Source of the DNA: an uncultured Schlesneria sp.
GTDB taxonomy: Bacteria > Planctomycetota > Planctomycetia > Planctomycetales > Planctomycetaceae
DNA: 64,000 bases
Assembly (NCBI GenBank): GCA_903834925.1
Contig: CAILLA010000281.1
Span: forward strand, 1 to 64,000
Reading direction: 5' to 3'
Under the pieces are notes generated by a model, which saw only the letters and a program-made list of their open reading frames with translations, did no database searches and was not told where the DNA came from. How positions within the stretch are numbered: the stretch's first letter is position 1; each line of letters begins with the position of its first letter. This document shows, piece after piece, positions 9,309 through 17,856 of this stretch. The position numbers and the translations under genes are program-made.

Positions 9309-10550
9309 CTAGCGCGGGACGATTGACCCGAATTTTAATTCGCCACCGGCGATCGTGGCTTCGATATTCAGGCGTAGGCGTTCGTTCGGGGAAGAGATGG
9401 GACTTATAGGACTTATGGGACGTATAGGGCCTATTCGACTTTCAGCAGTAATGTGGAATACCACCAGGTCCGCTAGCGATCCGCGTCGCAATCGGACGAC
9501 TTCCTGCCCGAGTAACTTTGCCGGGTTTTGGCTGGCCATGTCGACCGCCTGTTTCACCGATACACCTGCAAAACTGATCGCGTTTGCGACGCATTCATCG
9601 ATTTCTTGAGCCGAACCTGCCAGCAGTTCCTGTTGCCCGGCGACGACCAGCTTGCCGCTGGGGAGAATCTCGCTGCGGCCCAATTTGTTTTCGTAAACGC
9701 CGGGTGGACAACCTGCCCAACCAGCAGCGTCACAGGTCAGGATTGTTTTTTGTGGGGTCTTTACTCGGATGAATGTTCGGACAAGATTGGGTGGCAGGTG
9801 ATGCCCATCGACAATCAAGCTGGCGCTTAGCCTCGGGTCAGCCAATTGTTCGTAAATCACGTTCCGATGGCGGTGAATCATCGAATGAGCACCGTTACCG
9901 AGATGCGTACTTAATCTTGCACCCGCATCGACACCAGACTGAATCTGCTCGGGAGTGGCCGCTGTATGTCCCAGCGAAACCACAACACCGCTTGCCACAG
10001 CCTTTTGAATGAAATCAATACCGTTTTTTACTTCGGGTGCCACGGTGACCAGCCGGATTCGGCCTCCGGAAATTTCTTGCAGGCGTTGAAATTCATCCCA
10101 GTTGGCCGGCCTGACATGTTGTTTCGGATGTGCCCCTCGCGGTCCGTCTTCGCCTGAAATATAGGGGCCTTCCAGATGGCAGCCACAAACCATTCGATTG
10201 GCCCATGCCGATTGCTCGCAGGCCTCTCGAATTGCGGCAAATCCAGTCGCCAGACCTTCGAACGAATTGGTGATCAGCGTTGGGCACAGGCGTGTTACGC
10301 CGAATCCAAAGTGAGGCGACAAGGCTTTCAGCACCGCTTCGGCGGTCAACGCGTCATCACTGAACCAGGTCCCCCCGTATCCATTGATCTGCAAATCGAG
10401 AAACGCCGGCGAAACAAACGGCCAGTCGTTAAGACTTCCTTGCGGCCATGCCGGCTCGATCCGACGAATCCGATCGCCTTCAATTTCGATGCGAATCGGT
10501 TCGCCGTTCGCGTAGTCACGAGCGAAAAGAGTGACCATAGGTTTTGTCAT
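9309..10550 (-). CDS. nagA: N-acetylglucosamine-6-phosphate deacetylase-like amidohydrolase
   Basis: A 413-residue cytosolic metal-dependent hydrolase of the NagA branch of the amidohydrolases, expected to remove acetate from GlcNAc-6-phosphate in amino-sugar and cell-wall recycling. Signs are [14 protein letters not shown] early on, the metal-site stretch [38 protein letters not shown] (where NagA usually has THLFNAM) and [10 protein letters not shown] with the catalytic Asp. The changed THLGNGA means the exact substrate could differ. Near the C-terminus, residues [16 protein letters not shown] are encoded by a GGGACTTAT-type repeat also seen near 55.65 kb, apparently a tolerated repeat insertion. 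The start overlaps the stop of dapL by 4 bp, so the two are co-translated. Confidence 0.8.
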   Translation of the reverse strand: MTKPMVTLFARDYANGEPIRIEIEGDRIRRIEPAWPQGSLNDWPFVSPAFLDLQINGYGGTWFSDDALTAEAVLKALSPHFGFGVTRLCPTLITNSFEGLATGFAAIREACEQSAWANRMVCGCHLEGPYISGEDGPRGAHPKQHVRPANWDEFQRLQEISGGRIRLVTVAPEVKNGIDFIQKAVASGVVVSLGHTAATPEQIQSGVDAGARLSTHLGNGAHSMIHRHRNVIYEQLADPRLSASLIVDGHHLPPNLVRTFIRVKTPQKTILTCDAAGWAGCPPGVYENKLGRSEILPSGKLVVAGQQELLAGSAQEIDECVANAISFAGVSVKQAVDMASQNPAKLLGQEVVRLRRGSLADLVVFHITAESRIGPIRPISPISPISSPNERLRLNIEATIAGGELKFGSIVPR

Positions 10551-11779
10551 GCCATGATTTTTTGAATTCGAGTGACAGCCTCTTCAATATTGGCTCGGCT
10601 GTTGAAGGCACTCAAGCGGAAGTAGCCTTCGCCGGCGGCACCGAAACCACTGCCCGGTGTTCCGACCAGATTTGCCTGGGACAACAGGTGATCGAAGAAT
10701 TGCCAGCTTGTCATTCCGCCGGGTGTCTTCAGCCAGACGTAAGGAGCATTGGTTCCCCCGTAAACGACAAGTCCTGCTTTTCGCAGTCCGGCACAAAGAA
10801 TCGTGGCATTTTCCAGGTAAAAGTCGATCATGGCTCGAACCTGGGCTTTCCCCTGTTCGCTGTAGACCGCTTCGGCCCCTCGTTGCACGATGTAGCTGAC
10901 ACCGTTGAATTTGGTGGTATGACGTCGGTTCCAAAGCGAGTGAAGCTCAACCGACTCGCCCGTTGATGTTTTGGCCTTCAGACCTTTCGGCACGACGGTA
11001 AATGCACAGCGCGTTCCCGTAAAACCTGCGGTCTTACTGAAGCTGCGGAATTCAATCGCGACGTCTCGGGCACCTTCAATCTCGTAAATCGAATGTGGAA
11101 TTGAAGGGTCGGTAATATAAGCTTCATACGCAGCGTCGAAGAAAATGATCGTGTCGTTGGCTTTGGCGTAGTCGACGAACTTTTTCAAAGTCTCTTTCGA
11201 GGCGACAGTTCCTGTCGGATTGTTGGGGTAGCACAGATACAGCAAATCGACTTTACGATCGGGCAGGGCGGGTGTGAAATTGTTTTCCGCAGTGACCGGA
11301 AGATAGACCAGTCCTGCATATCGACCCGTTTCGTCGGCAGCCCCAGTTCGTCCCGCCATCACATTGGTATCGACGTAAACGGGATAGACGGGGTCCGTCA
11401 CTGCGATCACGTTTCCCGAACCGAAAATATCGAGAATGTTTCCGGTATCACACTTCGAGCCGTCCGAAACGAAGATTTCGTCGGCAGAGACTTGTGCTCC
11501 GCGACCGATGAAATCGTTTTGAGCAATCGCGTTCCTCAAAAAGTCGTAGCCCTGTTCGGGGCCATACCCGCGGAACGTTTCCCGTTTGGCCATTTCGTCC
11601 GTGGCACGGTGCATGGCGTCGATAATCGCTGACGGAAGCGGTTCGGTCACATCCCCAATTCCAAGGCGAATGATCTTTGCGGACGGATTTTCGGCGGCGA
11701 ACTTCGAAACTCGGCGACCGATCTCGGGAAACAGGTAGCCCGCCTTAAGCTTCAGGTAGTTATCGTTGACGAGGGCCAT
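10547..11779 (-). CDS. dapL: LL-diaminopimelate aminotransferase
   Basis: A 410-residue PLP-dependent class I/II aminotransferase that turns tetrahydrodipicolinate directly into LL-diaminopimelate for lysine and peptidoglycan synthesis, bypassing the succinylase steps. Start ATG at 11779 gives [17 protein letters not shown], the usual start of this family, and the usual length of about 410. Visible signatures are [26 protein letters not shown], the YPNNPTGT cofactor-site motif and [13 protein letters not shown] with the PLP-binding Lys. The frame stays open upstream to 11995 but that part is a 36-bp tandem repeat and is not counted as protein. It is followed with a 4-bp overlap by the NagA-like gene, which suggests a cell-wall-precursor operon. 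Confidence 0.92.
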   Translation of the reverse strand: MALVNDNYLKLKAGYLFPEIGRRVSKFAAENPSAKIIRLGIGDVTEPLPSAIIDAMHRATDEMAKRETFRGYGPEQGYDFLRNAIAQNDFIGRGAQVSADEIFVSDGSKCDTGNILDIFGSGNVIAVTDPVYPVYVDTNVMAGRTGAADETGRYAGLVYLPVTAENNFTPALPDRKVDLLYLCYPNNPTGTVASKETLKKFVDYAKANDTIIFFDAAYEAYITDPSIPHSIYEIEGARDVAIEFRSFSKTAGFTGTRCAFTVVPKGLKAKTSTGESVELHSLWNRRHTTKFNGVSYIVQRGAEAVYSEQGKAQVRAMIDFYLENATILCAGLRKAGLVVYGGTNAPYVWLKTPGGMTSWQFFDHLLSQANLVGTPGSGFGAAGEGYFRLSAFNSRANIEEAVTRIQKIMA

Positions 11780-11871
11780 TATGAAATTCTCCGGTTGGAC
11801 GAAAGCGGTGTTTTGGATCAATATTTGGATCGAGTTGTAGAACCCCACGCCATTGAATTCAACCTTGCCCC

Positions 11872-11943
11872 CCGGCACAGCCGGTTCATGCGCGTCGAAT
11901 GACGGGTCCGGCACAGCCGGCTTATGCGCGTCACGTGACGGGT
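11872..11943. repeat. Two tandem 36-bp units upstream of dapL
   Basis: Two units, 11872-11907 and 11908-11943, each begin CCGGCACAGCCGG and contain ATGCGCGTC followed by TGACGGGT. They differ at a few positions. The period is a multiple of three, which keeps the frame open upstream of dapL, but nothing suggests it is translated. Confidence 0.8.
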
Positions 11944-12036
11944 TCAGAATAGTCGCACCGTTCACGCGTTGAACGCCCGACCCCAGAACATCCATTGTTA
12001 ACGTCGACGCGCCAGTCAGGTCTGTTCGTTTGTCTT

Positions 12037-12075
12037 CGGGGACACTGCTTTTTTTGCGAAAAAGCAGTGTCCCCG
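12037..12075. repeat. Perfect 17-bp stem hairpin
   Basis: CGGGGACACTGCTTTTT at 12037-12053 pairs with its perfect inverse at 12059-12075 across a 5-base loop. No U-run follows the stem on either strand, so it is not a typical terminator. It sits upstream of dapL and just left of the 10-bp repeat element. Confidence 0.75.
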
Positions 12076-12189
12076 AGGTTTCTCGATTTTCCTATTGACG
12101 AGCGTGTTGTATTGTTGTAGTTTTATGTCGTGGTTTTGTTGTGTTACTAACGGCGGGCGTTTCGTCGTCGTTCATCGCTCCAAATAACT

Positions 12190-12218
12190 CGCTTCTCTTC
12201 GAGGCGCGGTTAAACGAT
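12190..12218. repeat. 29-bp dispersed repeat, copy 1
   Basis: The 29 bases starting CGCTTCTCTTCGAGG are repeated without mismatch, inverted, at 15744-15772. They fall in the part of the 10-bp-array element that is absent from its second copy, so they probably belong to an inserted sequence. Confidence 0.8.
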
Positions 12219-12263
12219 ACGTTTGGACGATGAGTGGGTCCTGACAAAAACGGGGACAAGAAT

Positions 12264-12283
12264 CCCGGGATTAACATCCCGGG
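12264..12283. other. Hairpin A of a covarying pair
   Basis: The stem CCCGGGAT pairs with ATCCCGGG across a TAAC loop. With its flanks (ACAAGAATC before, CTCGC and TTGG after) it is nearly identical to the stretch at 12463-12499; apart from one base in the right flank, they differ only at two stem pairs, both changed on each side so that pairing is kept. Confidence 0.8.
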
Positions 12284-12469
12284 CTCGCTTGGATTATTGG
12301 AAATCACAACCTGACGACGACAATTGATCTTTGAGATCTTGGAATGAAATTTAATCGGGCTGCCCCGGCGTCGACTTGAGGCGCTGCGCGATCCGTGGCG
12401 GTTCGTTGTTTGCCTTGGCGGGCGGAGCGTGGTTGGTAGCGGGCGGCGGTCGGAAAATTCAACAAGAAT

Positions 12470-12489
12470 CCAAGGATTAACATCCTTGG
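12470..12489. other. Hairpin B of a covarying pair
   Basis: The stem CCAAGGAT pairs with ATCCTTGG across the same TAAC loop as hairpin A. The C-G and G-C pairs of A are A-T and A-T here, a double compensatory change. It lies 17 bases before the ATG at 12507 that opens the array frame. Confidence 0.8.
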
Positions 12490-12510
12490 CTCGCCTGGGA
12501 GGAAACATGG

Positions 12511-12610
12511 GATTCGAACTTGATCGAACTCGATCGAACTCGATCGAACTCGATCGAAGTCGAACGAAGTCGAACGAAGTCGAACGAAGTCGAACGAAGT
12601 CGAACGAAGT
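12511..12610. repeat. Ten tandem 10-bp units (TCG-N3-GAA type)
   Basis: Ten uninterrupted 10-bp units, first of the type CGATCGAACT, then CGAACGAAGT repeated five times. Every unit has the same phase. A 45-residue frame (12507-12644) runs through the array and ends in CTATGA. Confidence 0.9.
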
Positions 12611-12690
12611 CGAACACGGCGGAAAAATGGATAAAAGCCTATGAATTATGGGGAATGGTCGAAGTCGGTCGAACTTGATCGAACTTTGAC

Positions 12691-13020
12691 ACCAAATTTC
12701 TCGGAACCATGAATCCAGCAGAATGGAAGAGAAGATTTTGAACAAAAGGAAACGAAGTTAATGAAGTGAAGAGAAAGCAGACACGGAGGATGCCGCCAGA
12801 ACTGTCCGGGAAGCTCGGGGTGGAGGCTTCCTTCCGAATTCCTTTGTTCCCTTCGTTAACTTCTGTTCAATGGTATTTGTATTTCCAGACTTTCTACCCG
12901 TTTCGGCTCGCCGTCCCGATGATAAGGCGACAAAAGATGAAGTTGGCCAACCTCAAACTTTCAAAAAATGCCTATAAAAAAGGAACTTGGCCAACTTTGC
13001 CAACTTGGTCAACTATTTTC
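12691..13020. other. Intergenic repeat mosaic
   Basis: No gene. It holds AACAAAAGGAAACGAAGTTA near 12740 and a partly inverted version near 12840-12868, and TTGGCCAAC near 12945 and again near 12990 followed by TTTGCCAACTTGGTCAAC. These look like decayed dispersed repeats. Confidence 0.5.
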
Positions 13021-13215
13021 GAAGATGCAAATCGAACGAAATCGGCTTTCGGATAGAATTAGAACGGTGAACGATATCGAAGTCGGTTGAAATCTGGTGA
13101 ACTCGCGCGAAGTCTGGTGAACTCGCTCGAACTTGTTTGCGACGAAAATGACGACGAAATCCTATGAAATACGGCAGTTGGTCGAAGTCGCGCGAACTTT
13201 TCAATCAAGTTTCAC
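13021..13215. repeat. Dispersed 10-bp-array element, degraded copy 2
   Basis: From 13061 to 13130 the sequence keeps a strict 10-bp period (units ending in GA: AGTCGGTTGA, AATCTGGTGA, ACTCGCGCGA, AGTCTGGTGA, ACTCGCTCGA). It is followed at 13161 by CCTATGAAATACGG and TGGTCGAAGTCGCGCGAAC, the 3' module of copies 1 and 3. The 5' half is not recognisable. Confidence 0.7.
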
Positions 13216-13365
13216 AGCAGACTTGATCACAGCAAAAATGGCGAAAAGTTTCTTGAATAGAAGTGGTGCGCAAACCTGACATCAGTATGAAGTTGACTGA
13301 CAACCAGGCGTAGCACATCAATCGCTGATGTCGACACTCGTATCAATTAATTTCAAAAGAAATTA

Positions 13366-13470
13366 GCCACAGATCCACACAGATCAAGAGGAATAAATCC
13401 CATGAAAAACACTGGTTTCTGTAAGTTTGTATTTTGCATTTATCCGTGTGGATCTGTGTTCATCTGTGGC
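13366..13470. repeat. Inverted repeat with GCCACAGAT arms
   Basis: GCCACAGATCCACACAGAT at 13366-13384 matches the inverse of 13452-13470 at 17 of 19 positions, about 67 bases apart. Similar 'CACAGAT' repeats are familiar from many bacterial genomes. I see no gene inside. Confidence 0.7.
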
Positions 13471-13736
13471 AAATTCTCTTCGCTTTCGCATTAAGTTCGG
13501 GGAATCGTTGACGGAATTATTCGGTGATGGAAAACGTGGGTAAAGACCAGTGTACGAACATCGGAGAGGCTTGTGGTGCCATTTTGGCAGTTGTGATTCA
13601 GTTCGACTGATGCTGCCGCTCATAAATTTCCGGCATTTTTGACACATGGGACATGGCGCGCCAGTTGCTTTTCATCCTTCCACGCGGTCGATGGACTGCC
13701 TTTCTGTTTCGATGTTGATTGCTTTTGGAGTTCCCC

Positions 13737-15674
13737 GTGTCGCAGCCTCAGGAATTCACGTTTCAGACCGAGATCAAGCAGCTTCTTCATATTCTCTCTC
13801 ATTCGCTGTATCAGAACCGCGAGATTGCCTTGAGAGAGTTGATTTCTAACGCTTCCGATTCTTTGAATAAGCTTCGGCATATTCAATTGAGCGACGAGCA
13901 ATATCGGGATGATTCCCCGTTGGAAATCACACTGGAACCGGACAAGGAAGCCAAGCTGCTTGTGATTCGAGACAATGGCATCGGCCTGACGCATGACGAA
14001 CTGGTTCAGAACCTCGGGACGATTGCTCACAGCGGTTCGAAAGAATTTCTCCGTACTCTTGCCGCGAAGGCAGAGAAGGGGGGGGAGGCTCCTTCCGCAG
14101 ACTTGTCGTTGATCGGTCAATTCGGAGTCGGGTTCTACGCCGCTTTCATGCTGGCCGAGAAAGTGGAAGTCGTCACGCGAAGCTACCGCGAGCAGACAGG
14201 TTGGCGCTGGGAATCTGACGGTTCCGGCCGATTTACGATCACGCCAGTCGAAGGAGACGTTCCGCGAGGAGCCCAAATTCGTCTGCATCTGAAAGACGAC
14301 ATGGATGAATTCACCGACCCCAATCGGTTGAAATTCATTGTTCGTAAGTATTCAACGTTTGTGCCGCATCCGATCAAGCTGGCAACCGATATTCTGAACG
14401 AGCAGAAGCCGATCTGGGTCGAACCCAAGAATCAGGTGACTGAAGAGCAGCACGCTGGTTTTTACCAGTGGCTGACGCATCATACCGACGAAAAACCGTT
14501 GTGGCATTTGCATCTTTCGAGTGATTCACCCATCCAGTTTCATTCGATCCTGTACTGTCCTCCGTCAAATTTCGAGCTGATGGGGTTCGGTCAGATTGAG
14601 CACGGGATCAATCTTTGTGCCAAGCGGATTCTGGTTCAGGACGACTGTCGCGACCTGTTGCCCGAGTATCTGCGGTTTCTGTACGGAGTTGTCGATTCTG
14701 CCGATTTGCCACTCAACGTCTCGCGAGAAACTCTGCAAGACCACAAATTGCTGCCAAAACTGAAGAAGGTTTTGGTCAAGAAGGTTCTGGATTACCTGGC
14801 GAGTTTGGCCGAAGAGCAGCCCGAGACGTTCAAGACGTTCTATCAACAGTTTGGTCCGATTCTTCGAACCGGGATCGGTCAGGATTTTGAGAACCGCGAG
14901 CGGATCGCCAAGTTGATGCGGTTCCATTCGACGCACACAGCGAACGAAGCCACACTGCTTGTGGGTGGCAAAGTCGACAAATCGTTGATCCCGAGTGTTT
15001 CGCTCGACAGCTATTTGCAACGCGCTGTCGAGGGGCAAACCCAGATTTTTTATCTCAGCGGCCCCGATCTCGATGCCTTGTCACGACATCCGTTGCTGGA
15101 AGCCTTCCGCAAGCGAAACCTGGAAGTCCTGTTCCTGGACGACCCGATTGACGAATTTGCGTTGACGCAACTTCATCGCTACGAAGGAAAGGATCTGATT
15201 TCGATCGATTCGGCTGACGTCAAATTCCCGGAATCCACGAATCCTGCCGAGACTGATGAATTAAAAATCAAGCCGAAGAACCTGACACGGATACTGGAAC
15301 TCTTCCGTGGTGCATTGGATGGGAAGGTTGAAGACGTTCGCGAGTCGTCCCGGCTGACGGACAGCAACTGCTGCCTGATTAATCCTCAAGGAACGATGAG
15401 CAATCAACTTCAGAAGGTGCTTAGCCACACGATGAAGGAATACGAAATGCCCAAGCGGATTTTTGAAATCAATCCGCATGCCGGTCTGATTACTCGTTTG
15501 TGCGACCTCAGCAGCAATTCAGACAATGACGACTTTATTCGCGATTGCGGTCGCCAGCTGTACGCCAATTCGCTGATCCTGGACGGATTAATCCCAGATG
15601 TCGAAGAGACGACGACTCGATCACTTCGGTTCATGGAAGAACTAGCGAGAAGCAAATCGTCTATTGTGATATAA
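13737..15674 (+). CDS. htpG: Molecular chaperone Hsp90
   Basis: A 645-residue Hsp90-family chaperone, an ATP-driven cytosolic dimer that remodels client proteins. The N-terminal ATP-binding domain shows LISNASDSLNKLR, DNGIGLTHDEL, LGTIAHSGSKEF and GQFGVGFYAAFM, the four GHKL nucleotide-site stretches. The middle domain carries SADLPLNVSRETLQ, and the C-terminal dimerisation domain ends without the MEEVD tail, as expected for bacteria. The GTG start at 13737 is preferred because GGAG lies 7 bases upstream and MSQPQEFTFQTEIKQL matches family starts; a TTG at 13719 is less likely. A strong rho-independent terminator follows at 15706. It appears to be a single-gene unit; no CIRCE element was noticed upstream. 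Confidence 0.95.
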   Translation: MSQPQEFTFQTEIKQLLHILSHSLYQNREIALRELISNASDSLNKLRHIQLSDEQYRDDSPLEITLEPDKEAKLLVIRDNGIGLTHDELVQNLGTIAHSGSKEFLRTLAAKAEKGGEAPSADLSLIGQFGVGFYAAFMLAEKVEVVTRSYREQTGWRWESDGSGRFTITPVEGDVPRGAQIRLHLKDDMDEFTDPNRLKFIVRKYSTFVPHPIKLATDILNEQKPIWVEPKNQVTEEQHAGFYQWLTHHTDEKPLWHLHLSSDSPIQFHSILYCPPSNFELMGFGQIEHGINLCAKRILVQDDCRDLLPEYLRFLYGVVDSADLPLNVSRETLQDHKLLPKLKKVLVKKVLDYLASLAEEQPETFKTFYQQFGPILRTGIGQDFENRERIAKLMRFHSTHTANEATLLVGGKVDKSLIPSVSLDSYLQRAVEGQTQIFYLSGPDLDALSRHPLLEAFRKRNLEVLFLDDPIDEFALTQLHRYEGKDLISIDSADVKFPESTNPAETDELKIKPKNLTRILELFRGALDGKVEDVRESSRLTDSNCCLINPQGTMSNQLQKVLSHTMKEYEMPKRIFEINPHAGLITRLCDLSSNSDNDDFIRDCGRQLYANSLILDGLIPDVEETTTRSLRFMEELARSKSSIVI

Positions 15675-15705
15675 GCCGTTGAAGAACAGTGTTTTAGGTG
15701 CAATT

Positions 15706-15742
15706 GGGGGCTACTCGATTCGAGGCAGCCCCCGTTTCTTTT
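15706..15742 (+). terminator. Rho-independent terminator of htpG
   Basis: GGGGGCT at 15706-15712 pairs with AGCCCCC at 15727-15733 around an inner CTCGATTCGAG-type palindrome. A T-rich tail (GTTTCTTTT) follows 32 bases after the htpG stop. Confidence 0.85.
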
Positions 15743-16154
15743 GATCGTTTAACCGCGCCTCGAAGAGAAGCGGGAACGGCGCGGCGGTCTTGCCTTCAGC
15801 CGAGGCGTCATTTCGCGTTTGAGCAATGCCGTAAGGTGGGCACGGCAACACTCGAAGAGATCGGCTGAACGCCGACCCGCCTGCGCCGATGGCTACGGGT
15901 TAAACGAAAAGTAACGCCCGACCACAGAGCACGGTGCAAGAATTTTTTGAGGGGTTGGGATAAACTTGGTAAACTCTACGGGCTATAGCGGTCGTTTTAC
16001 ACTGGACGCGGAAAACGCCGTCTGATCCCGTTAATTCTTACGATCGTTGTAACCGATACCTCAGGAGGAAGCGTTTTATTCAGTCGCATGGCGAGGTTTG
16101 CGAGCATTGACGTTCGCGTCGTTCTCTCCTCCACGCGGTTCACAAGGTTGTGAC
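15743..16154. other. Intergenic repeat region before the HEAT lipoprotein
   Basis: No gene. The 29 bases at 15744-15772 repeat 12190-12218 exactly in inverse orientation. Material to about 15920 is GC-rich and repeat-like. From about 15960 the sequence is more A/T-rich, as expected of a promoter region, but no clear -35/-10 pair stands out. Confidence 0.5.
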
Positions 16155-17720
16155 ATGAACAAGTGGTATCGCCCTTTCGGTTTGGTGTTGCTGGCCGCCA
16201 TGGCTGGTAATCTTTCTGGTTGCGCTCAAACGAGCGGATGGCTCGCCAAGAAGCCGCCTAAAAAGGGGACCGAAGAAAAGCTGGCTGATTCGAAGGATTC
16301 GAAGAAGAAAGCTCGCGATAAGGACAGCAAGGGGAAGAATTCGAAAGAACTCGCCGACTTGAAGTCCGATGAATCGAAGAGTGCTTTAGGTGGTTCAAAA
16401 GACGCCAAGACGAAGGGGAAATTGGCCAAGGCCGACGACTCCAGGGTCGTTGCTGCGTCAAAAACGGAAGCTCCCAAGAAAGTCAAACCGCGAGTCGATC
16501 CGCTTGCGGAACAAGACGCAACAGATACCCTTGCCAGTACAACGCCAATCAAGGCCAAACCAAAGGCTGCAGCTCGACGATCTGACGATGATCTCGACAC
16601 GTTCTTGTCATCAATCGAGAACCCACCAGGCAAAGTTGGAAAAGATAAAGGTGCGGTCAAAGAACCAGCATCGGACGAATTCGATAAACCACCTGTCAGT
16701 GACGCTCGGAAGAATGTCGTACAGGTGAAGAAGGAAGTCGAGACCAGTGCTGGAGGGTTTGACGGAGATATCGCGGATTGGGCCGAAGAGAAATCCAGCC
16801 CCGCTGAAAGCCCCGTCAAAACAGCTCAGTCATCGACCGTTGCTTCGTCATTCGATAATGAGCCGATTAGCACAACTGGTACAAATGGTGACAGTGTTGA
16901 ATCACCAACCAGCGACGAAACATTCGCTTCGACTCAGGAATCGCAAGAACCAACCGTCGAGACTTCCCGGAAGCATATTGCCAGAAAGGGAACAGGACGG
17001 GGTATGCAGGACCTGTGTCCGAACGCGAACGGCGATTTGGCAGACCTCTTGAAAGAACTCGATCCAACGGACGCCGAGTCGCTCAAGCGGGGTTTGCATC
17101 AGATCGGGCAGATGGGTGACAAGGGTGTCGCTGCGGCACCGTTGTTGCAGAAGATGTTGAGGCACGATGAACAGGTCGTTCGGGCACATGCCGCTTTGGC
17201 GATGGCTCGTCTTAAAATGACGAACTCCGAATCGATCAAAGTCATAACCGAGTCATTGAAATCGCGTGATGCCAGTTTGCGATCGTTCGCATCGGCTGTG
17301 CTCGGTGAAATGGGGCCTCAGTCGAACAAGGTGCTGACATCACTAGCTGAAAGCCTGAATGACAAGGATGGCCAGGTTCGACTTCGTTCGGCAGAGGTAT
17401 TGATCCGGCACGACGGGTTTGCCTACCCGGCACTGCAATCGTTACTGTCGAGTCTGGCCGACAAGGACGAGAGCGTTCGCTGGCTGACGACCTATTCGCT
17501 GGCAGAATTGGCCCCCGAATCGCCAGAAGCGGTGCAGGCCCTGGTGAAAGCTTCGCATGACCCGGTCTTGAAAGTTCAAGTCGGAGCGGTCTATGCACTG
17601 GGTGAGATCGGGCCTTATGCCAAACGAGCCACCGGTGATTTGCGAAAACTGTTTAAGAGCACTGACGATGAAGAGCTGAAGTCGGCGATCGTTTACACGC
17701 TCGAACAAATCGAAAAGTGA
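16155..17720 (+). CDS. HEAT-repeat lipoprotein
   Basis: A 521-residue protein. The start at 16155 is chosen because it begins a lipoprotein signal (MNKWYRPFGLVLLAAMAGNLSGC) with the lipobox Cys at residue 23 and an AAGG Shine-Dalgarno 9 bases upstream; the in-frame ATG at 16098 has neither. Residues about 30-280 are Lys/Ser/Asp-rich and probably disordered. Residues about 300-520 are six or so HEAT/PBS-lyase-type helical repeats, shown by recurring AxxALxxL, EVVRAHAALAMARL, VRLRSAEVLI, VRWLTTYSLAEL and VQVGAVYALGEIG. HEAT repeats form a superhelix for protein binding. It is expected to be tethered to the membrane facing the periplasm. No catalytic motif is seen. Confidence 0.8.
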   Translation: MNKWYRPFGLVLLAAMAGNLSGCAQTSGWLAKKPPKKGTEEKLADSKDSKKKARDKDSKGKNSKELADLKSDESKSALGGSKDAKTKGKLAKADDSRVVAASKTEAPKKVKPRVDPLAEQDATDTLASTTPIKAKPKAAARRSDDDLDTFLSSIENPPGKVGKDKGAVKEPASDEFDKPPVSDARKNVVQVKKEVETSAGGFDGDIADWAEEKSSPAESPVKTAQSSTVASSFDNEPISTTGTNGDSVESPTSDETFASTQESQEPTVETSRKHIARKGTGRGMQDLCPNANGDLADLLKELDPTDAESLKRGLHQIGQMGDKGVAAAPLLQKMLRHDEQVVRAHAALAMARLKMTNSESIKVITESLKSRDASLRSFASAVLGEMGPQSNKVLTSLAESLNDKDGQVRLRSAEVLIRHDGFAYPALQSLLSSLADKDESVRWLTTYSLAELAPESPEAVQALVKASHDPVLKVQVGAVYALGEIGPYAKRATGDLRKLFKSTDDEELKSAIVYTLEQIEK

Positions 17721-17856
17721 TCATTAGAATAAGTGATATTTGGAAGTCAATGATCCATCAATGACTTGATCGAGTTGCACGGGCTAAAGCCCATGCTACG
17801 GGGAAGGGCGACCTTCATTTTTCACGATCGATTAAGTTCTCAGGCTGAGTACCACG

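Larger units (their letters stand above)
12092..12690. repeat. Dispersed 10-bp-array element, copy 1
   Basis: About 600 bases homologous over several blocks to 53855-54376. Shared blocks in order: CTATTGAC, then GCGTGTTGT; AAGAATCC with GGATTA and CATCC; CTGACGACGA and TTGATCTTTGA; a TTCGTTGTTTG block; a Shine-Dalgarno-like GGAGG or AAGGAG; ATGGGATTCGAACTTGATCG; a 10-bp array; and a 3' module CCTATGAATTA ... GGGAATGGTCGAAGTCG. Copy 1 additionally holds about 130 bases, including a 29-bp segment repeated at 15744-15772, not seen in the other copy. Function is unknown. Confidence 0.8.

Noticed and set aside
12511-12610. Array at 12.5 kb considered as CRISPR
   Set aside because: The 10-bp units are far too short, there are no unique spacers of constant length, and no cas gene is in the window.
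12092-12745. 217-codon minus-strand frame in the repeat region
   Set aside because: It runs through the 10-bp array and hairpins, giving a repetitive Ser/Arg/Phe-rich product with no family features. Periodic repeats without stops keep such frames open by chance.
13620-14288. 222-codon minus-strand frame opposite htpG
   Set aside because: The sense strand encodes the conserved Hsp90 ATP-binding domain.
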